A stretch of 53,949 bases of DNA from Streptomyces turgidiscabies Car8 (GCF_000331005.1 NZ_AEJB01000494.1:1-53949); one strand, 5' to 3'. Shown: positions 1-8,788, counted from the stretch's first letter. Numbers and translations: made by a program. Notes: generated by a model from the sequence alone, not told the origin.

Positions 1-837
1 AGCGCGGTCGCCCGCGACCTCGCGTGTACGCAGTCGGCGGTGAGTCAGCATGTGAAGCGGCTGGAGCGGGAGACGGGCGTCGCCCTGCTGGAGCGGCATG
101 CGCGGGGGGTCGTGCCGACCGAGGCCGGACGGGTGTTGCAGACCGCCGCCTCGCAAGGCATCGCCGGGCTGGACCTCGCCCTGCGACAGCTCAAGGATCT
201 CGTCGACGGCGAGAGCGGGTCGGTACGGATCGCCACCGGTGCCACCACCGTCCGGCACTTCATGGCGGACGCGGTGGTGGCCTTTCGGCGTCAACACCCC
301 AAGGTGAGCCTGGAGTTCCGTACGGAGAACTCCAGCCGGGGGTGTTTCGCCGCGCTCGCCGACAGCGAGTTGGACCTCGCGTGGGTCACCATCGGGGCGC
401 CGGTGCGGGGTATCGAGCAGCGAGTGGTGATGGAGTTGCCGTGGGTGCTCGCCGTGGGTGCCGGTGACGCTCTCGCGCGGCGGCCGTATGCCGAGGCCGA
501 CGATCTGCGCGACCTGCGGGTGATACGGCTGCCGCCCAACTCCACTTCCGCCGCGCATCTGGACGCGGCGTTCGCGGAGGTGGGGGTACGGCCGGTGTTC
601 GACACGAGTGTGGCCGACTGGGACACGGCTCTACTGCTGGCCGAGTTGGGGCTCGGGGCCGCAATCGTCCCCGCTGTGCCTGACCTGGTGGTGCCGGGTT
701 CTGATGGGCCGGTGCGGCTTGTTCCGTTGCCCTCGCTTCGGCCGCTGGCGGTGGGGTGGGCTGTGCGGCGGTGGGATGCGCTCAGTCCGAGTGCCCGGGC
801 TTTTGCGGATACCGTTGCTGAGAGTTGCGGTGGTTAG
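1..837 (+). CDS. LysR-family transcriptional regulator (5' end outside window)
   Basis: The reading frame is open from base 1, so the true start lies upstream. The first residues seen, SAVARDLACTQSAVSQHVKR, are the middle of a LysR winged helix-turn-helix, followed by the usual LERETGVALLERHARGV segment with the PTEAGRVL linker helix. The rest (about 200 residues) is a LysR substrate-binding domain with the GSVRIATG first strand and LGLGAAIVPAV near the end. Such proteins bind DNA as tetramers and respond to a small effector; the effector and target genes cannot be told from here because the divergent neighbour is outside the window. Only some 20 N-terminal residues should be missing. Family call is firm, function unknown. 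Confidence 0.9.
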   Translation, partial: SAVARDLACTQSAVSQHVKRLERETGVALLERHARGVVPTEAGRVLQTAASQGIAGLDLALRQLKDLVDGESGSVRIATGATTVRHFMADAVVAFRRQHPKVSLEFRTENSSRGCFAALADSELDLAWVTIGAPVRGIEQRVVMELPWVLAVGAGDALARRPYAEADDLRDLRVIRLPPNSTSAAHLDAAFAEVGVRPVFDTSVADWDTALLLAELGLGAAIVPAVPDLVVPGSDGPVRLVPLPSLRPLAVGWAVRRWDALSPSARAFADTVAESCGG

Positions 838-864
838 GTTCATCGTTGGCTGCCGGCCCGTCGA

Positions 865-901
865 GGCTGGTCGCGCAGTTCCCCGCGCCCCTAAAGGGCG
901 C
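865..901. repeat. dispersed intergenic hairpin repeat, copy 1
   Basis: A 37-bp stretch beginning GGCTGGTCGCGCAGTTCC and ending in the hairpin GCGCCC-ctaaa-GGGCGC. A near-identical copy is at 5410-5446. Both sit between convergent genes just after a plus-strand stop codon, so the hairpin may act as a two-way transcription terminator. From memory, similar sequences recur between Streptomyces genes. Confidence 0.7.
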
Positions 902-921
902 GCCCCTCACCGGCGATGTGG

Positions 922-2037
922 TCAACTCGCCACCCTCACCCGGAGGGTGACCTTGCCGTTCTTGTCCGCCGCCAGGGACGCCGTGTCGCCGTCGAGTCCC
1001 GTCACGCTCACCCTCAGGGTGAGGGCGCCGGTGAAGCTGTCCGCCGCCAGTTGCCACGACTGGGGGGAGTCGACGCCGAGAGTGGTCGTCGCCTCCTTCA
1101 CCAGGGCCGGGATGCGGTCGTACGGAAGTGAGTCGGGGTCGAAAAGGGCGACCTGGGTGCCCGCGGGCGGGAACACCACCGACAGCATTCTGTCCTGGAC
1201 GACCACCGTGAGCACCCCGCCCTTGTTGCCGCCCTTGGTCAGCGACGCGACGGCCCGCCGCAGTTCACCCTCGTCGAGGAACGATTTCCCCGGACCCAGG
1301 GCGACCGTGCCGGACCCCGACGACACCACCGTCGTGTTCGTCGAGGAGGATGTCGAGGACGAGGACGTGACCGAGGGCTTGGCTGTGTCCTTGTCCGAGC
1401 CCTTGAAGCCGTCCAACAGGCCGGTGAAAAACGACAGCAACACGACCGCCACCCCGATCAGCACGCCGACTCCGATGGCCGCGTCGTATGCGCCACTGTC
1501 CGGCGGTTTCTGCACGGTCGTCGGCTCGAGCGCCGAGTCGACGACGGCGTCGGCAGCCCGGTTCCGCCATTCCGAGGTCGGATACTTGACGAGCTTCACC
1601 TTCCACGGCCGGTCCGGCGGAAACTCGACCACCACGATGTCGCGCGGCTGGTAGCTGGGTACGTCCACGAGGTTGACGGTGTCGCTCATCCGGACGCGGA
1701 ACGGGGGCGCGTCGTCAGGAAGGATCGTGAGGTCGAAGCCGATCGGTACGTCGGCCGACAGTTCGCCCCCGGTGGCCTGCAGGCTCTCGATCATCGCGAG
1801 CGCGGTGACGGGGACAACGGCCGCCTTACTGGCCCGTTTCGGCGCGTCGGCAAGGTAGCCGAGCAGTCCATACATCACTGGAAGGACAAGGCTGCCGATG
1901 ATCAGCCGCCCGCTCCCCAAGACGCAGCCCACCACGAACCCGACCGGGACGGCTCCCCCCAGGCAACCCCCCAGGAAGCCCCGGAAGACGGCCATCGGAC
2001 CGCTGCGGGTGGGCGGCGCGTTCGTGACGATCGTCAT
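922..2037 (-). CDS. hypothetical membrane protein
   Basis: A 371-residue protein of unknown family. After a short cytoplasmic start (MTIVTNAPPTRSG) come two hydrophobic stretches, rich in Gly and Val, at about residues 15-65. A roughly 120-residue soluble segment follows, then a third hydrophobic helix (IGVGVLIGVAVVLLSFF) near residue 210. After that a Ser/Thr-rich linker (SSSSTSSSTNTT) leads to a C-terminal domain of about 120 residues that is probably outside the membrane. The internal ATG at 2037 is preferred because the longer GTG frame to 2100 has no membrane or conserved content. It is transcribed away from the acyl-CoA synthetase side and converges with the LysR gene. No function is proposed. 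Confidence 0.75.
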   Translation of the reverse strand: MTIVTNAPPTRSGPMAVFRGFLGGCLGGAVPVGFVVGCVLGSGRLIIGSLVLPVMYGLLGYLADAPKRASKAAVVPVTALAMIESLQATGGELSADVPIGFDLTILPDDAPPFRVRMSDTVNLVDVPSYQPRDIVVVEFPPDRPWKVKLVKYPTSEWRNRAADAVVDSALEPTTVQKPPDSGAYDAAIGVGVLIGVAVVLLSFFTGLLDGFKGSDKDTAKPSVTSSSSTSSSTNTTVVSSGSGTVALGPGKSFLDEGELRRAVASLTKGGNKGGVLTVVVQDRMLSVVFPPAGTQVALFDPDSLPYDRIPALVKEATTTLGVDSPQSWQLAADSFTGALTLRVSVTGLDGDTASLAADKNGKVTLRVRVAS

Positions 2038-2134
2038 GTCCTGATTGTCGCCCGCCCCGGGTAACTGCCGGAAGACGTGCGGATGACTGCGGACGAACAC
2101 AGGGTTACCGCTCTCCAGTGCTCGCCAGCACTCC

Positions 2135-4075
2135 TCACCGCTCGTACAACCCCTCCACCTCCGCCGCGAAGTCCCGCATGATCTCGAACCGTCGCAGCTT
2201 CATCGACGGGGTCAGATGTCCCTCCTCCTCCGTGAAGTCGACGGGGAGGATGGTGAAGCGGCGGATCGACTCCGGGCGGGAGACGAGTTTGTTGGCCTCC
2301 TCCACCGCCCGCTGGATGACGGCCCTCAAGTCGGCGTCGTCCATGAGGAGTTCGGCCGGTACCGGGTGCTTGCCCTGCATCTGGCGCCAGTGGGTGAGGC
2401 CGGGGGAATCGAGGGTGATCAGGGCCGAGATGTAGGGGCGGCCGTCGCCCAGGACCATCGCCTGGGAGATCAGGGGGTGGGCCCGCAGCCAGTTCTCCAT
2501 GGGTGCCGGGGCCACGCTCTTGCCGCCGGCCGTGATCAGGATCTCCTTCTTGCGGCCGGTGATCGTCAGATAGCCCTCCTCGTCGAGGGAGCCGATGTCT
2601 CCCGTCGCGAGCCAGCCCTCCGGGGCCGCCGGGACGACGCCGCCCGCGCTCGGGTCCCAGTAGCCGCGCAGGATCTGCTCGCCGGACAGCTCCACCTCGC
2701 CGTCGGCGGCGATCCGGACGCGGGTGCCGGGCAGCGGCCAACCCACCGTGCCCACACGGGGTTTGAGCGGTGGCGTGACCGTGGCCGCGCCTGTGGACTC
2801 GGTCAGTCCGTACCCCTCGTAGATCTCGATGCCCGACCCGGCGAAGAAGCCGGCCAGGGGGCGGCCGAGTGGGGAGCCGCCGCAGATCATGTAACGGACC
2901 CTGCCGCCCATGGCGTTGCGGATACGGCGGTAGACGAGCGGGTCGTAGAAGGCGCGCGCGGTGCGCAGCGCGCGGCTGGGGCCGTTGCCGATGCCGTGCC
3001 GCTGCTCCTCCACCGCTTCGCTGAAGCGGCGGGCCACGCTCACCGCGCGGTCGAAGGACGAGACCCGTTTGCCCGTCTCGGCCTTCGCACGGGCCGTGTT
3101 GAAGACCTTCTCCAGCATGTAGGGGATGGCGAGCAGACAGGTGGGTTTGAAGGCCGCCAGGTCGCCGAGCAGGTCTTCCGATCTGAGGCTCGGGGCGTGG
3201 CCGAGGCGCACTCCGGCCCGTATGCAGGCGATGGCCACCATCCGGCCGAAGACGTGCGACATCGGCAGGAACAGCAGCACCGACGCCTCCTCCTTCGTCC
3301 GTTCCCGGAAGACGGGGTAGAGGAGTTCGATGGCGTTGTCGACCTCGGCGAAGAAGTTGCCGTGCGTGAGCGCGCAGCCCTTGGGGCGGCCGGTCGTGCC
3401 CGAGGTGTAGATGAGCGTGGCGAGGGTGTCGGGCCCCAACACCCCACGGCGTACGGCGACTTCCTGGTCCGGCACGTCCTTGCCGAGTTCCGCGAGCCGC
3501 TCCACGTGCCCCTTCTCGAAGACCCACATGTGCTTGAGGTCGGGGATACGGTCGCGTTCCGGGCCGAGGGCGGAGGCCTGGGCGATCGTCTCCGCGGCGA
3601 GGGCCACGGCGCCGGAGTCCTGGAGGATCCACCGGGTCTGGAAGGCGGAGGACGTCGGATAGATGGGTACGGTCACCAGGCCCGCCGCCCACGCGGCGAA
3701 GTCCATGAGCGTCCACTCGTACGTCGTCCGCGCCATGATGGCCAGCCGGTCGCCCGGCATCAGGCCCTCGGCTATCAGCCCCTTGGCCAGCGCGAGGACC
3801 TGCGCGGCGAACTCGGCCGCCGAGACGTGTTCCCAGCTGCCGTCCGCCGTACGGCGGCTGAGGGACGTCGCTTCGGGTTCCTCGTTCGCGTTGTCGAAGG
3901 GGATGTCCGCGAGCGAGCCGTACGTCACGGGCGCGACGAACGCCGGTACGGACACCTCCCGCACGGCTCCGTCCAGTCGCCGGATCTCGGGCTCCACCAG
4001 CAATGGTTCGCCGTCGTATCCGACGGCGGTCACGATCTGCGGCGGGGTCGGGGAGGACGGGAACGACGAGGACAC
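2135..4075 (-). CDS. long-chain acyl-CoA synthetase (AMP-binding, FadD-like)
   Basis: A 646-residue adenylate-forming enzyme that would activate fatty acids with ATP and CoA. Visible motifs in order: P-loop YTSGTTGRPKG near residue 225, the LPMSHVFGR segment, the adenine motif GYGLTEST, the ribose-binding GWLATGDIG, and ITGRKKEILITAGGK, the hinge and start of the C-terminal domain. The large middle insert and overall length fit long-chain rather than short-chain ligases. The GTG at 4075 is chosen because AGGAG lies 6 bases upstream; the GTG at 4117 has no such site. A MaoC-like hydratase is divergent from it and an acyl-CoA oxidase lies 11 kb away, so a role in lipid breakdown or remodelling is likely. 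The substrate chain length is not shown by the sequence. Confidence 0.9.
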   Translation of the reverse strand: MSSSFPSSPTPPQIVTAVGYDGEPLLVEPEIRRLDGAVREVSVPAFVAPVTYGSLADIPFDNANEEPEATSLSRRTADGSWEHVSAAEFAAQVLALAKGLIAEGLMPGDRLAIMARTTYEWTLMDFAAWAAGLVTVPIYPTSSAFQTRWILQDSGAVALAAETIAQASALGPERDRIPDLKHMWVFEKGHVERLAELGKDVPDQEVAVRRGVLGPDTLATLIYTSGTTGRPKGCALTHGNFFAEVDNAIELLYPVFRERTKEEASVLLFLPMSHVFGRMVAIACIRAGVRLGHAPSLRSEDLLGDLAAFKPTCLLAIPYMLEKVFNTARAKAETGKRVSSFDRAVSVARRFSEAVEEQRHGIGNGPSRALRTARAFYDPLVYRRIRNAMGGRVRYMICGGSPLGRPLAGFFAGSGIEIYEGYGLTESTGAATVTPPLKPRVGTVGWPLPGTRVRIAADGEVELSGEQILRGYWDPSAGGVVPAAPEGWLATGDIGSLDEEGYLTITGRKKEILITAGGKSVAPAPMENWLRAHPLISQAMVLGDGRPYISALITLDSPGLTHWRQMQGKHPVPAELLMDDADLRAVIQRAVEEANKLVSRPESIRRFTILPVDFTEEEGHLTPSMKLRRFEIMRDFAAEVEGLYER

Positions 4076-4431
4076 GAGCGGCTCCTGTGACGTGCGGCGG
4101 CCTTCCGGCGTGTACACCTCTGACGGTGTTCACCACAGATGTACGACTTCGGCGGTCCCGCTGTTCAGAAACCGGATCGTACGGCTCGCACGTGTGGGGG
4201 TCGTGCGGGTTCCGGGGCGGTGGAGCGGCGGGGATGTGGAAGCTCAGGTGCCATACAGGTTTTCGTTGGGTCGTCTTGCCCTGTCCTGAGCGTTTTTCAC
4301 GTTAGCACCGGCCCCATATGCCTTCCCAGCCCTTCTTCACACTTTCATCCAGGGGCGATCCGGGACTTACCTCCGGTAACCTGACTCTGGAGTAAGTAAG
4401 GCCGGGTAAGGCATAGAGGTGGGAGCTGACC
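4076..4431. promoter_or_regulatory. divergent promoter region with palindromic operator candidate
   Basis: This 356-base gap separates the divergent acyl-CoA synthetase and MaoC genes. At 4367-4379 there is a perfect interrupted palindrome TTACC-tcc-GGTAA. A wider inverted pair, ACTTAC (4365-4370) and GTAAGT (4392-4397), surrounds it, and GTAAG recurs twice more up to 4409. This close to the MaoC start it could be an operator for the TetR protein encoded at 5469-6119, but that link is inference. Nothing coding was seen in the rest of the gap. Confidence 0.5.
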
Positions 4432-5352
4432 ATGACCGACCGCTCGCTTCGCACCCTCGACCGGCCTCCGGCCCTGGCCCCCCTGCTCGCCCGGGGCGCC
4501 TTGGCGTCCCCCTTCAAGAAGGCCGCGCTCAACAGACCCCGCCCGAACGCCGCCCTCCCGGACACCCCCCTCCTGGGCACCCGCCTCGTCCTGCCCGGCG
4601 TACGTATCGATCTCGCCCGCCTCGCGGCCTACGAACGGGTCTGCGGCTTCCCTGTCGGCGACGACGCCCTTCCCGTCACCTACCCGCACGTCCTCGGCTT
4701 CCCGCTGGCCATGCTCCTGATGACCGAGCGCAGCTTTCCGCTCCCGCTGCTCGGGCTGGTCCACACCTCGGTGGAGATCGCCCGCCGACGCCCGCTCGCC
4801 GCCAACGGCACCTACGAACTCTCCGTGTATGTCGATGAGTTGGCGCCCCACCGGCGCGGTACCGAGGCCTCGGTGCGGACGGAGGTACGGGAGGGCGACG
4901 AACTGGCGTGGGAGTCGCGGAGCACCTATCTGGCCCGGCACCGGAGCGAGGCGTCCGGCGCCGGTGCACGGGCCGCCGATGGTCAGGTCGCCGGTGCACG
5001 GGTCGTCGGTGACGAGCCCGAGGCGTTGCCCCTGGTCACCGAGTGGCGGCTCGGCGAGGACATCGGCCGGCGGTACGCCACCGCCTCCGGTGACCGCAAC
5101 CCCATCCACCTGCACGCCCTCACCGCCCGCCTCTTCGGCTTCCGGCGCGCGATAGCCCACGGCATGTGGACCGCCGCCCGCTGCCTCGCCGCCCACGGCA
5201 CCCCCGAATCGGCCCTGGTCCGCACCGACTTCAGGGCGCCGGTGCTGCTGCCGGGCACGGTGGAGTACGGGGCGGACGGCGCCGGGAACTTCGAACTGCG
5301 GGGCGGGGGACGCGTACATCTGCGGGGTGCGGTGCGGGGCGCTCCGCTGTAG
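4432..5352 (+). CDS. MaoC-like (hot-dog fold) dehydratase
   Basis: A 306-residue protein whose C-terminal half carries the hydratase motif YATASGDRNPIHLH (Asp221 and His226 as the expected catalytic pair), followed by GFRRAIAHGMW, as in MaoC and (R)-specific enoyl-CoA hydratases. The N-terminal half looks like a second, inactive hot-dog domain, giving the double hot-dog layout of larger hydratases. The reaction would be hydration or dehydration of enoyl/3-hydroxyacyl thioesters. GTGGGAGCTGACC precedes the ATG. It is divergent from the acyl-CoA synthetase and followed by a convergent TetR gene, which suggests a regulated fatty-acyl unit. The residues around 170-195 are a low-complexity Gly/Ala linker. 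Confidence 0.85.
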   Translation: MTDRSLRTLDRPPALAPLLARGALASPFKKAALNRPRPNAALPDTPLLGTRLVLPGVRIDLARLAAYERVCGFPVGDDALPVTYPHVLGFPLAMLLMTERSFPLPLLGLVHTSVEIARRRPLAANGTYELSVYVDELAPHRRGTEASVRTEVREGDELAWESRSTYLARHRSEASGAGARAADGQVAGARVVGDEPEALPLVTEWRLGEDIGRRYATASGDRNPIHLHALTARLFGFRRAIAHGMWTAARCLAAHGTPESALVRTDFRAPVLLPGTVEYGADGAGNFELRGGGRVHLRGAVRGAPL

Positions 5353-5409
5353 GCGCCGTCAGGGGGTGTCGGGGTTGTTGAGGTTGTCGGTTCGCTGCTG
5401 CGCCGTTGT

Positions 5410-5446
5410 GGCTGGTCGCGCAGTTCCGCGCGCCCCTCAGGGGCGC
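5410..5446. repeat. dispersed intergenic hairpin repeat, copy 2
   Basis: Second copy of the 37-bp element at 865-901, here with a perfect 7-bp stem GCGCCCC-tca-GGGGCGC at 5430-5446. It lies between the convergent MaoC and TetR genes, the same type of position as copy 1, and may terminate transcription from both sides. Confidence 0.7.
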
Positions 5447-5468
5447 TGCCCCTTGCGGCGCTGGCGGA

Positions 5469-6119
5469 TCAGGTTTCTTCTGGCGGGGGTGACCAGGGGT
5501 GGTCGGCCATCAGGTTGTCCAGGCCTGCCCAGGCGAAGTTCATCAGGGTCGTCGCCGCCTGTCTCGCGGTGACGCCCGGGGTGGTGTTCGCCCAGGCCGC
5601 CAGGGACTCGGCGGCGCCGACCAGGGCCACCGCGAGGCCGGCCACCTCCCGCTCGGGCAGCGAGGGGTCACGGTGGGCCTCGCGGGCGGCGACCACGATC
5701 AGCTGGGTGACGAACGCGACGAGCTCCTCGCGCATCGCCGCCACCTCGGTCGCGAACGGCTCGCCGTGCGTACGGGCCTGGAGGTGCAGCACCGACCAGC
5801 CGTCCGGGTTCTGGGCGGTGTGCGTGAAGAACGCGCGCAGGCCGTCCCAGAGCTGGCGGTCGGCGGGCAGGGCCGGTTCGACGCCGGCGCGGACCGCTTC
5901 GGTGAGCGTCCTGGCCTCGCGCCGGATGCAGGCGGTGAAGAGGTCTTCCTTCGAGTTCAGGTACAGGTAGACCAACGGCTTGGAGACACCGGCGAGTTCG
6001 GCGATCTCGTCCATCGACGCGGCCATGTAGCCGCGCTGGCCGAAGGTCCGTACGGCGGCGTCCAGCATCTGCTGCTCACGGACGGCGCGCGGCATCCGCT
6101 TGTTCTTCACAGCACCCAT
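5469..6119 (-). CDS. TetR-family transcriptional regulator
   Basis: A 216-residue repressor-type protein. The N-terminal helix-turn-helix is clear: REQQMLDAAVRTFGQRGYMA, then MDEIAELAGVSKPLVYLYLNSKEDLF at about residues 35-60. The remaining 150 residues are the helical ligand-binding and dimer domain typical of the family. The Lys-rich start MGAVKNKRMPRA is common in Streptomyces TetR proteins. It converges on the MaoC gene; a palindrome upstream of that gene (4365-4397) is a candidate binding site. TetR proteins of similar build often sense acyl-CoA or drugs, but the ligand is unknown here. Confidence 0.9.
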   Translation of the reverse strand: MGAVKNKRMPRAVREQQMLDAAVRTFGQRGYMAASMDEIAELAGVSKPLVYLYLNSKEDLFTACIRREARTLTEAVRAGVEPALPADRQLWDGLRAFFTHTAQNPDGWSVLHLQARTHGEPFATEVAAMREELVAFVTQLIVVAAREAHRDPSLPEREVAGLAVALVGAAESLAAWANTTPGVTARQAATTLMNFAWAGLDNLMADHPWSPPPEET

Positions 6120-6156
6120 GAGGGCAAGGGTAGTTGTGCGGCCCGGTGCCGTCAGG

Positions 6157-6477
6157 TCAGGAGGGCTGGCTCTGCGCCTGGGCCTGCGCCTGCGCGCGGG
6201 CCGCCTCGTCGACGGCGTCGTCCTCCTGGCTGCGGTTCGCCTCCAGGTTGGCCTTGGCGCGGTCCACCCGCTCGACGATCTGCACCGACGCCCGGTCCCG
6301 CTCCTTGCGGAGCACGACGAAGCTGATCGGGGCGGAGATCACCAGGGAGAGCAGGATGACCCACATGCCGTTGGAGCCGCCCAGGCCGCGCGGGGCGATA
6401 CCGGAGTAGACGGCGCCCCAGACGACCAGCAGGCAGGCCACCAAGATCCCGAGGCGCATCAGCGTGTAGCGGAGCAT
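6157..6477 (-). CDS. DUF4229-type small membrane protein
   Basis: A 106-residue protein with two transmembrane helices (LGILVACLLVVWGAVYSGI and MWVILLSLVISAPISFVVL). A charged cytoplasmic tail follows (RKERDRASVQIVERVDRAKANLE, split here only by description) and ends in alternating Ala-Gln. This is the layout of the actinobacterial DUF4229 family, whose function is unknown. The ATG at 6477 (MLRYTLMRLG) is preferred over a TTG at 6501, since the family starts just before the first helix. It lies upstream of the TetR gene and downstream of the GNAT and mqnE genes, all leftward. Confidence 0.75.
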   Translation of the reverse strand: MLRYTLMRLGILVACLLVVWGAVYSGIAPRGLGGSNGMWVILLSLVISAPISFVVLRKERDRASVQIVERVDRAKANLEANRSQEDDAVDEAARAQAQAQAQSQPS

Positions 6478-6571
6478 CTCAATCCACTCTTCCGGTTCCA
6501 AAAAGGGGCACCGTCAAGTGAAGCACGGCGGGGTCCCGATCTTGCACGGGGGTCCACGGGCTTCCGCAAGC

Positions 6572-7096
6572 TCACAGCAGGGGCAGCAGCATGATGACGT
6601 CGTCGCGGTCGTCGCCGGGCGCCACCCGTATCGCGCCGGGTATGCGGCCGACCTCCTTGTAGCCGCAGGAGCCGTAGAAACGCTCCAGGCCGAGGCCGCC
6701 GCGGCAGGTGAGACGGATCGCCTCCGTGCCCTCGAAGGTGCGGGCGGCGTCGGCCGCCGCCGACAGGAGGGCGCGACCGTAACCCCTGCCATGGTGACGG
6801 GGGTGCACCATCACCGTGTACAGAAACACCCAGTGGGTCATGAGGCGGTGCGTGTTGAACGCGAGGAAGGCGGTCGCGGCGACCCGCCCGTCCTCGTCGT
6901 GCCCGACCAGCAGCCGGGTACGCCCAACCGCCATCGCCGCGAAGTGCTTCACCAATTCGGGCCGAATGGTCTCCCTCTCCACCGGCGCGACGAACCCGAC
7001 GGCACCGCCCGCGTTGGAGACGTCCGTCCACAGGTCGAGGAGCCCGTCGCGGAGGTCGGGGGTGACCGCGGGATCAAGAGTGAAGGTAAGAGTCAC
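6572..7096 (-). CDS. GNAT-family N-acetyltransferase
   Basis: A 174-residue GNAT fold protein. The acetyl-CoA pyrophosphate loop is seen as VHPRHHGRGYGRALL near residues 98-112, preceded by the strand LYTVMV. The late ERFYGSCGYKEVGR helix-strand unit is also typical of the superfamily. It would transfer an acetyl group from acetyl-CoA to an amine; the substrate cannot be predicted. It sits directly downstream of mqnE (25-base gap), so it may be co-transcribed with the menaquinone gene without being part of the pathway. Confidence 0.85.
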   Translation of the reverse strand: MTLTFTLDPAVTPDLRDGLLDLWTDVSNAGGAVGFVAPVERETIRPELVKHFAAMAVGRTRLLVGHDEDGRVAATAFLAFNTHRLMTHWVFLYTVMVHPRHHGRGYGRALLSAAADAARTFEGTEAIRLTCRGGLGLERFYGSCGYKEVGRIPGAIRVAPGDDRDDVIMLLPLL

Positions 7097-7121
7097 CCTG
7101 CGAGGATAACCATTACCGCAC

Positions 7122-8285
7122 TCACACGCGCATCGGCTGCGGTGACTCCCGGCGCGCCGGGTCCGGGCCGTCGTACTCGCGGATGATCTCGTACCGGGTG
7201 TTGCGCTCCACCGGCCGGAAGCCGGCGTCCCGGATCAGGTCGAGGAGGTCCTCGCGGGTGAGCTTGTTGGGGGTGCCGTAGTTGTCGGCGTCGTGGGTGA
7301 TCTTGTACTCGACGACCGAGCCGTCCATGTCGTCGGCGCCGTGCTGGAGGGCCAGCTGGGCGGTCTGGACGCCGTGCATGACCCAGAAGACCTTGACGTG
7401 CGGAACGTTGTCGAAGAGCAGCCGGGAGACCGCGAAGGTCTTCAGGGCCTCGGCTCCGGTCGCCATCTGCGTACGCGCCTGGAGGCGGTTACGGACCTTG
7501 CCGTCCTTCATGTCGACGAAGTCGTGCTGGTAGCGCAGCGGGATGAAGACCTGGAAGCCGTTCGTCTCGTCCTGCAGCTCACGCAGGCGCAGGACGTGGT
7601 CCACCCGGTGCCGCGGCTCCTCGATGTGGCCGTACAGCATCGTGCACGGGGTCTTGAGACCCTTCTCGTGCGCGAGGCGGTGGATGCGCGACCAGTCCTC
7701 CCAGTGCGTCCGGTGGTCGACGATGTGCTCGCGGACCTCCCAGTCGAAGATCTCGGCGCCACCGCCGGTCAGCGACTCGAGACCCGCGTCGATGAGTTCG
7801 TCGAGGATCTCGGACGCCGACAGCCCGCTGATCGTCTCGAAGTGGTGGATCTCCGTCGCCGTGAACGCCTTGAGGGAGACGTTCGGCAGGGCGGCCTTCA
7901 ACTCCCGCAGGGAGCGCGGGTAGTAGCGCCACGGGAGGCTCGGGTGGAGGCCGTTGACGATGTGCAGCTCGGTGAGGTTCTCGCCCTCCATCGACTTGGC
8001 GAGCTTCACCGCCTCCTCGATGCGCATCGTGTACGCGTCCTTCTCGCCCGGCTTGCGCTGGAACGAGCAGTAGGCACAGGACGCCGTACAGACGTTCGTC
8101 ATGTTGAGGTGCCGGTTGACGTTGAAGTGCACGACGTCGCCGTTCTTACGGGTCCGCACCTCGTGCGCCAGCCCGCCCAGCCACGCCAGGTCGTCCGACT
8201 CGTACAGCGCGATGCCGTCCTCGCGGGTCAGCCGCTCACCGGCCCTGACCTTCTCCTCCAGCTCGCGCTTGAGCCCGACGTCCAT
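7122..8285 (-). CDS. mqnE: aminodeoxyfutalosine synthase (radical SAM, MqnE)
   Basis: A 387-residue radical SAM enzyme. The cluster-binding motif is C66-T-A-S-C70-A-Y-C73, preceded by HFNVNRHLNMTNVC and followed by SFQRKPGEKDAY, as in MqnE/MqnC proteins. MqnE joins 3-[(1-carboxyvinyl)oxy]benzoate to SAM to give aminodeoxyfutalosine in the futalosine route to menaquinone. MqnE is favoured over MqnC because of the GGGAEIF segment and the surrounding genes: ubiX-, ubiA- and ubiD-like genes lie within 4.5 kb, an arrangement I recall from other Streptomyces. The 5' side is the Lrp gene in the same direction. Confidence 0.88.
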   Translation of the reverse strand: MDVGLKRELEEKVRAGERLTREDGIALYESDDLAWLGGLAHEVRTRKNGDVVHFNVNRHLNMTNVCTASCAYCSFQRKPGEKDAYTMRIEEAVKLAKSMEGENLTELHIVNGLHPSLPWRYYPRSLRELKAALPNVSLKAFTATEIHHFETISGLSASEILDELIDAGLESLTGGGAEIFDWEVREHIVDHRTHWEDWSRIHRLAHEKGLKTPCTMLYGHIEEPRHRVDHVLRLRELQDETNGFQVFIPLRYQHDFVDMKDGKVRNRLQARTQMATGAEALKTFAVSRLLFDNVPHVKVFWVMHGVQTAQLALQHGADDMDGSVVEYKITHDADNYGTPNKLTREDLLDLIRDAGFRPVERNTRYEIIREYDGPDPARRESPQPMRV

Positions 8286-8332
8286 GCTCGTTCCTCTCCT
8301 AGACCGACCTCGTAAACCGTACGCCCACGCCT

Positions 8333-8788
8333 CTACTGCTCTTCGGGCAGCTCACCGACCCTGTTCTCCCACTTCGTGGAGAGCACGATGGTCGTACGGG
8401 TCCTGGAGACGCCCTGGGTCCCGCTGAGCCGCCGGATGGTCTTCTCCAGCCCGTCGACGTCGCTCGCCCGCACCTTGAGCATGAACGAGTCGTCACCGGC
8501 GATGAACCAGCAGTCCTCGATCTCGCTGAGGTCCCGCATCCGGCGTGCCACGTCCTCGTGGTCGGCCGCGTCGGAGAGTGAGATGCCGATGAGCGCGATG
8601 ACTCCCAGGCCTAGCGAGGCGGAGTCGACGGTCGCGCGGTACCCGGTGATGACACCGGCCGTCTCCAGCCGGTTGATGCGGTCGGTGACGCTGGGTCCCG
8701 ACAGACCGACGAGGCGCCCCAGCTCGGCGTAGGAGGCCCGGCCGTTCTCCCTCAGGGCCTGGATGAGCTGCCTGTCCACGGCGTCCAT
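8333..8788 (-). CDS. Lrp/AsnC-family transcriptional regulator
   Basis: A 151-residue regulator with an N-terminal helix-turn-helix (MDAVDRQLIQALRENGRASY, then LGRLVGLSGPSVTDRINRL) and a C-terminal RAM ligand-sensing domain, which contains VIALIGISL and a GDDSFMLKVRASDVDGLE segment. Lrp/AsnC proteins form octamers that wrap DNA and sense amino acids. The ATG at 8788 is used because the family begins with exactly this Asp-rich residue set; the longer frame to 8899 would add an unconserved tail. Repeated GAATA(C/T)TGC boxes 30-45 bases upstream suggest autoregulation. It lies between mqnE and the ubiX-like gene. Confidence 0.9.
   Translation of the reverse strand: MDAVDRQLIQALRENGRASYAELGRLVGLSGPSVTDRINRLETAGVITGYRATVDSASLGLGVIALIGISLSDAADHEDVARRMRDLSEIEDCWFIAGDDSFMLKVRASDVDGLEKTIRRLSGTQGVSRTRTTIVLSTKWENRVGELPEEQ

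Noticed and set aside
2034..4136. A 700-codon minus-strand frame overlapping the acyl-CoA synthetase
   Set aside because: Same strand, shifted frame; Arg/Pro/Gly-rich translation without motifs, while the overlapping frame is a complete adenylate-forming enzyme.
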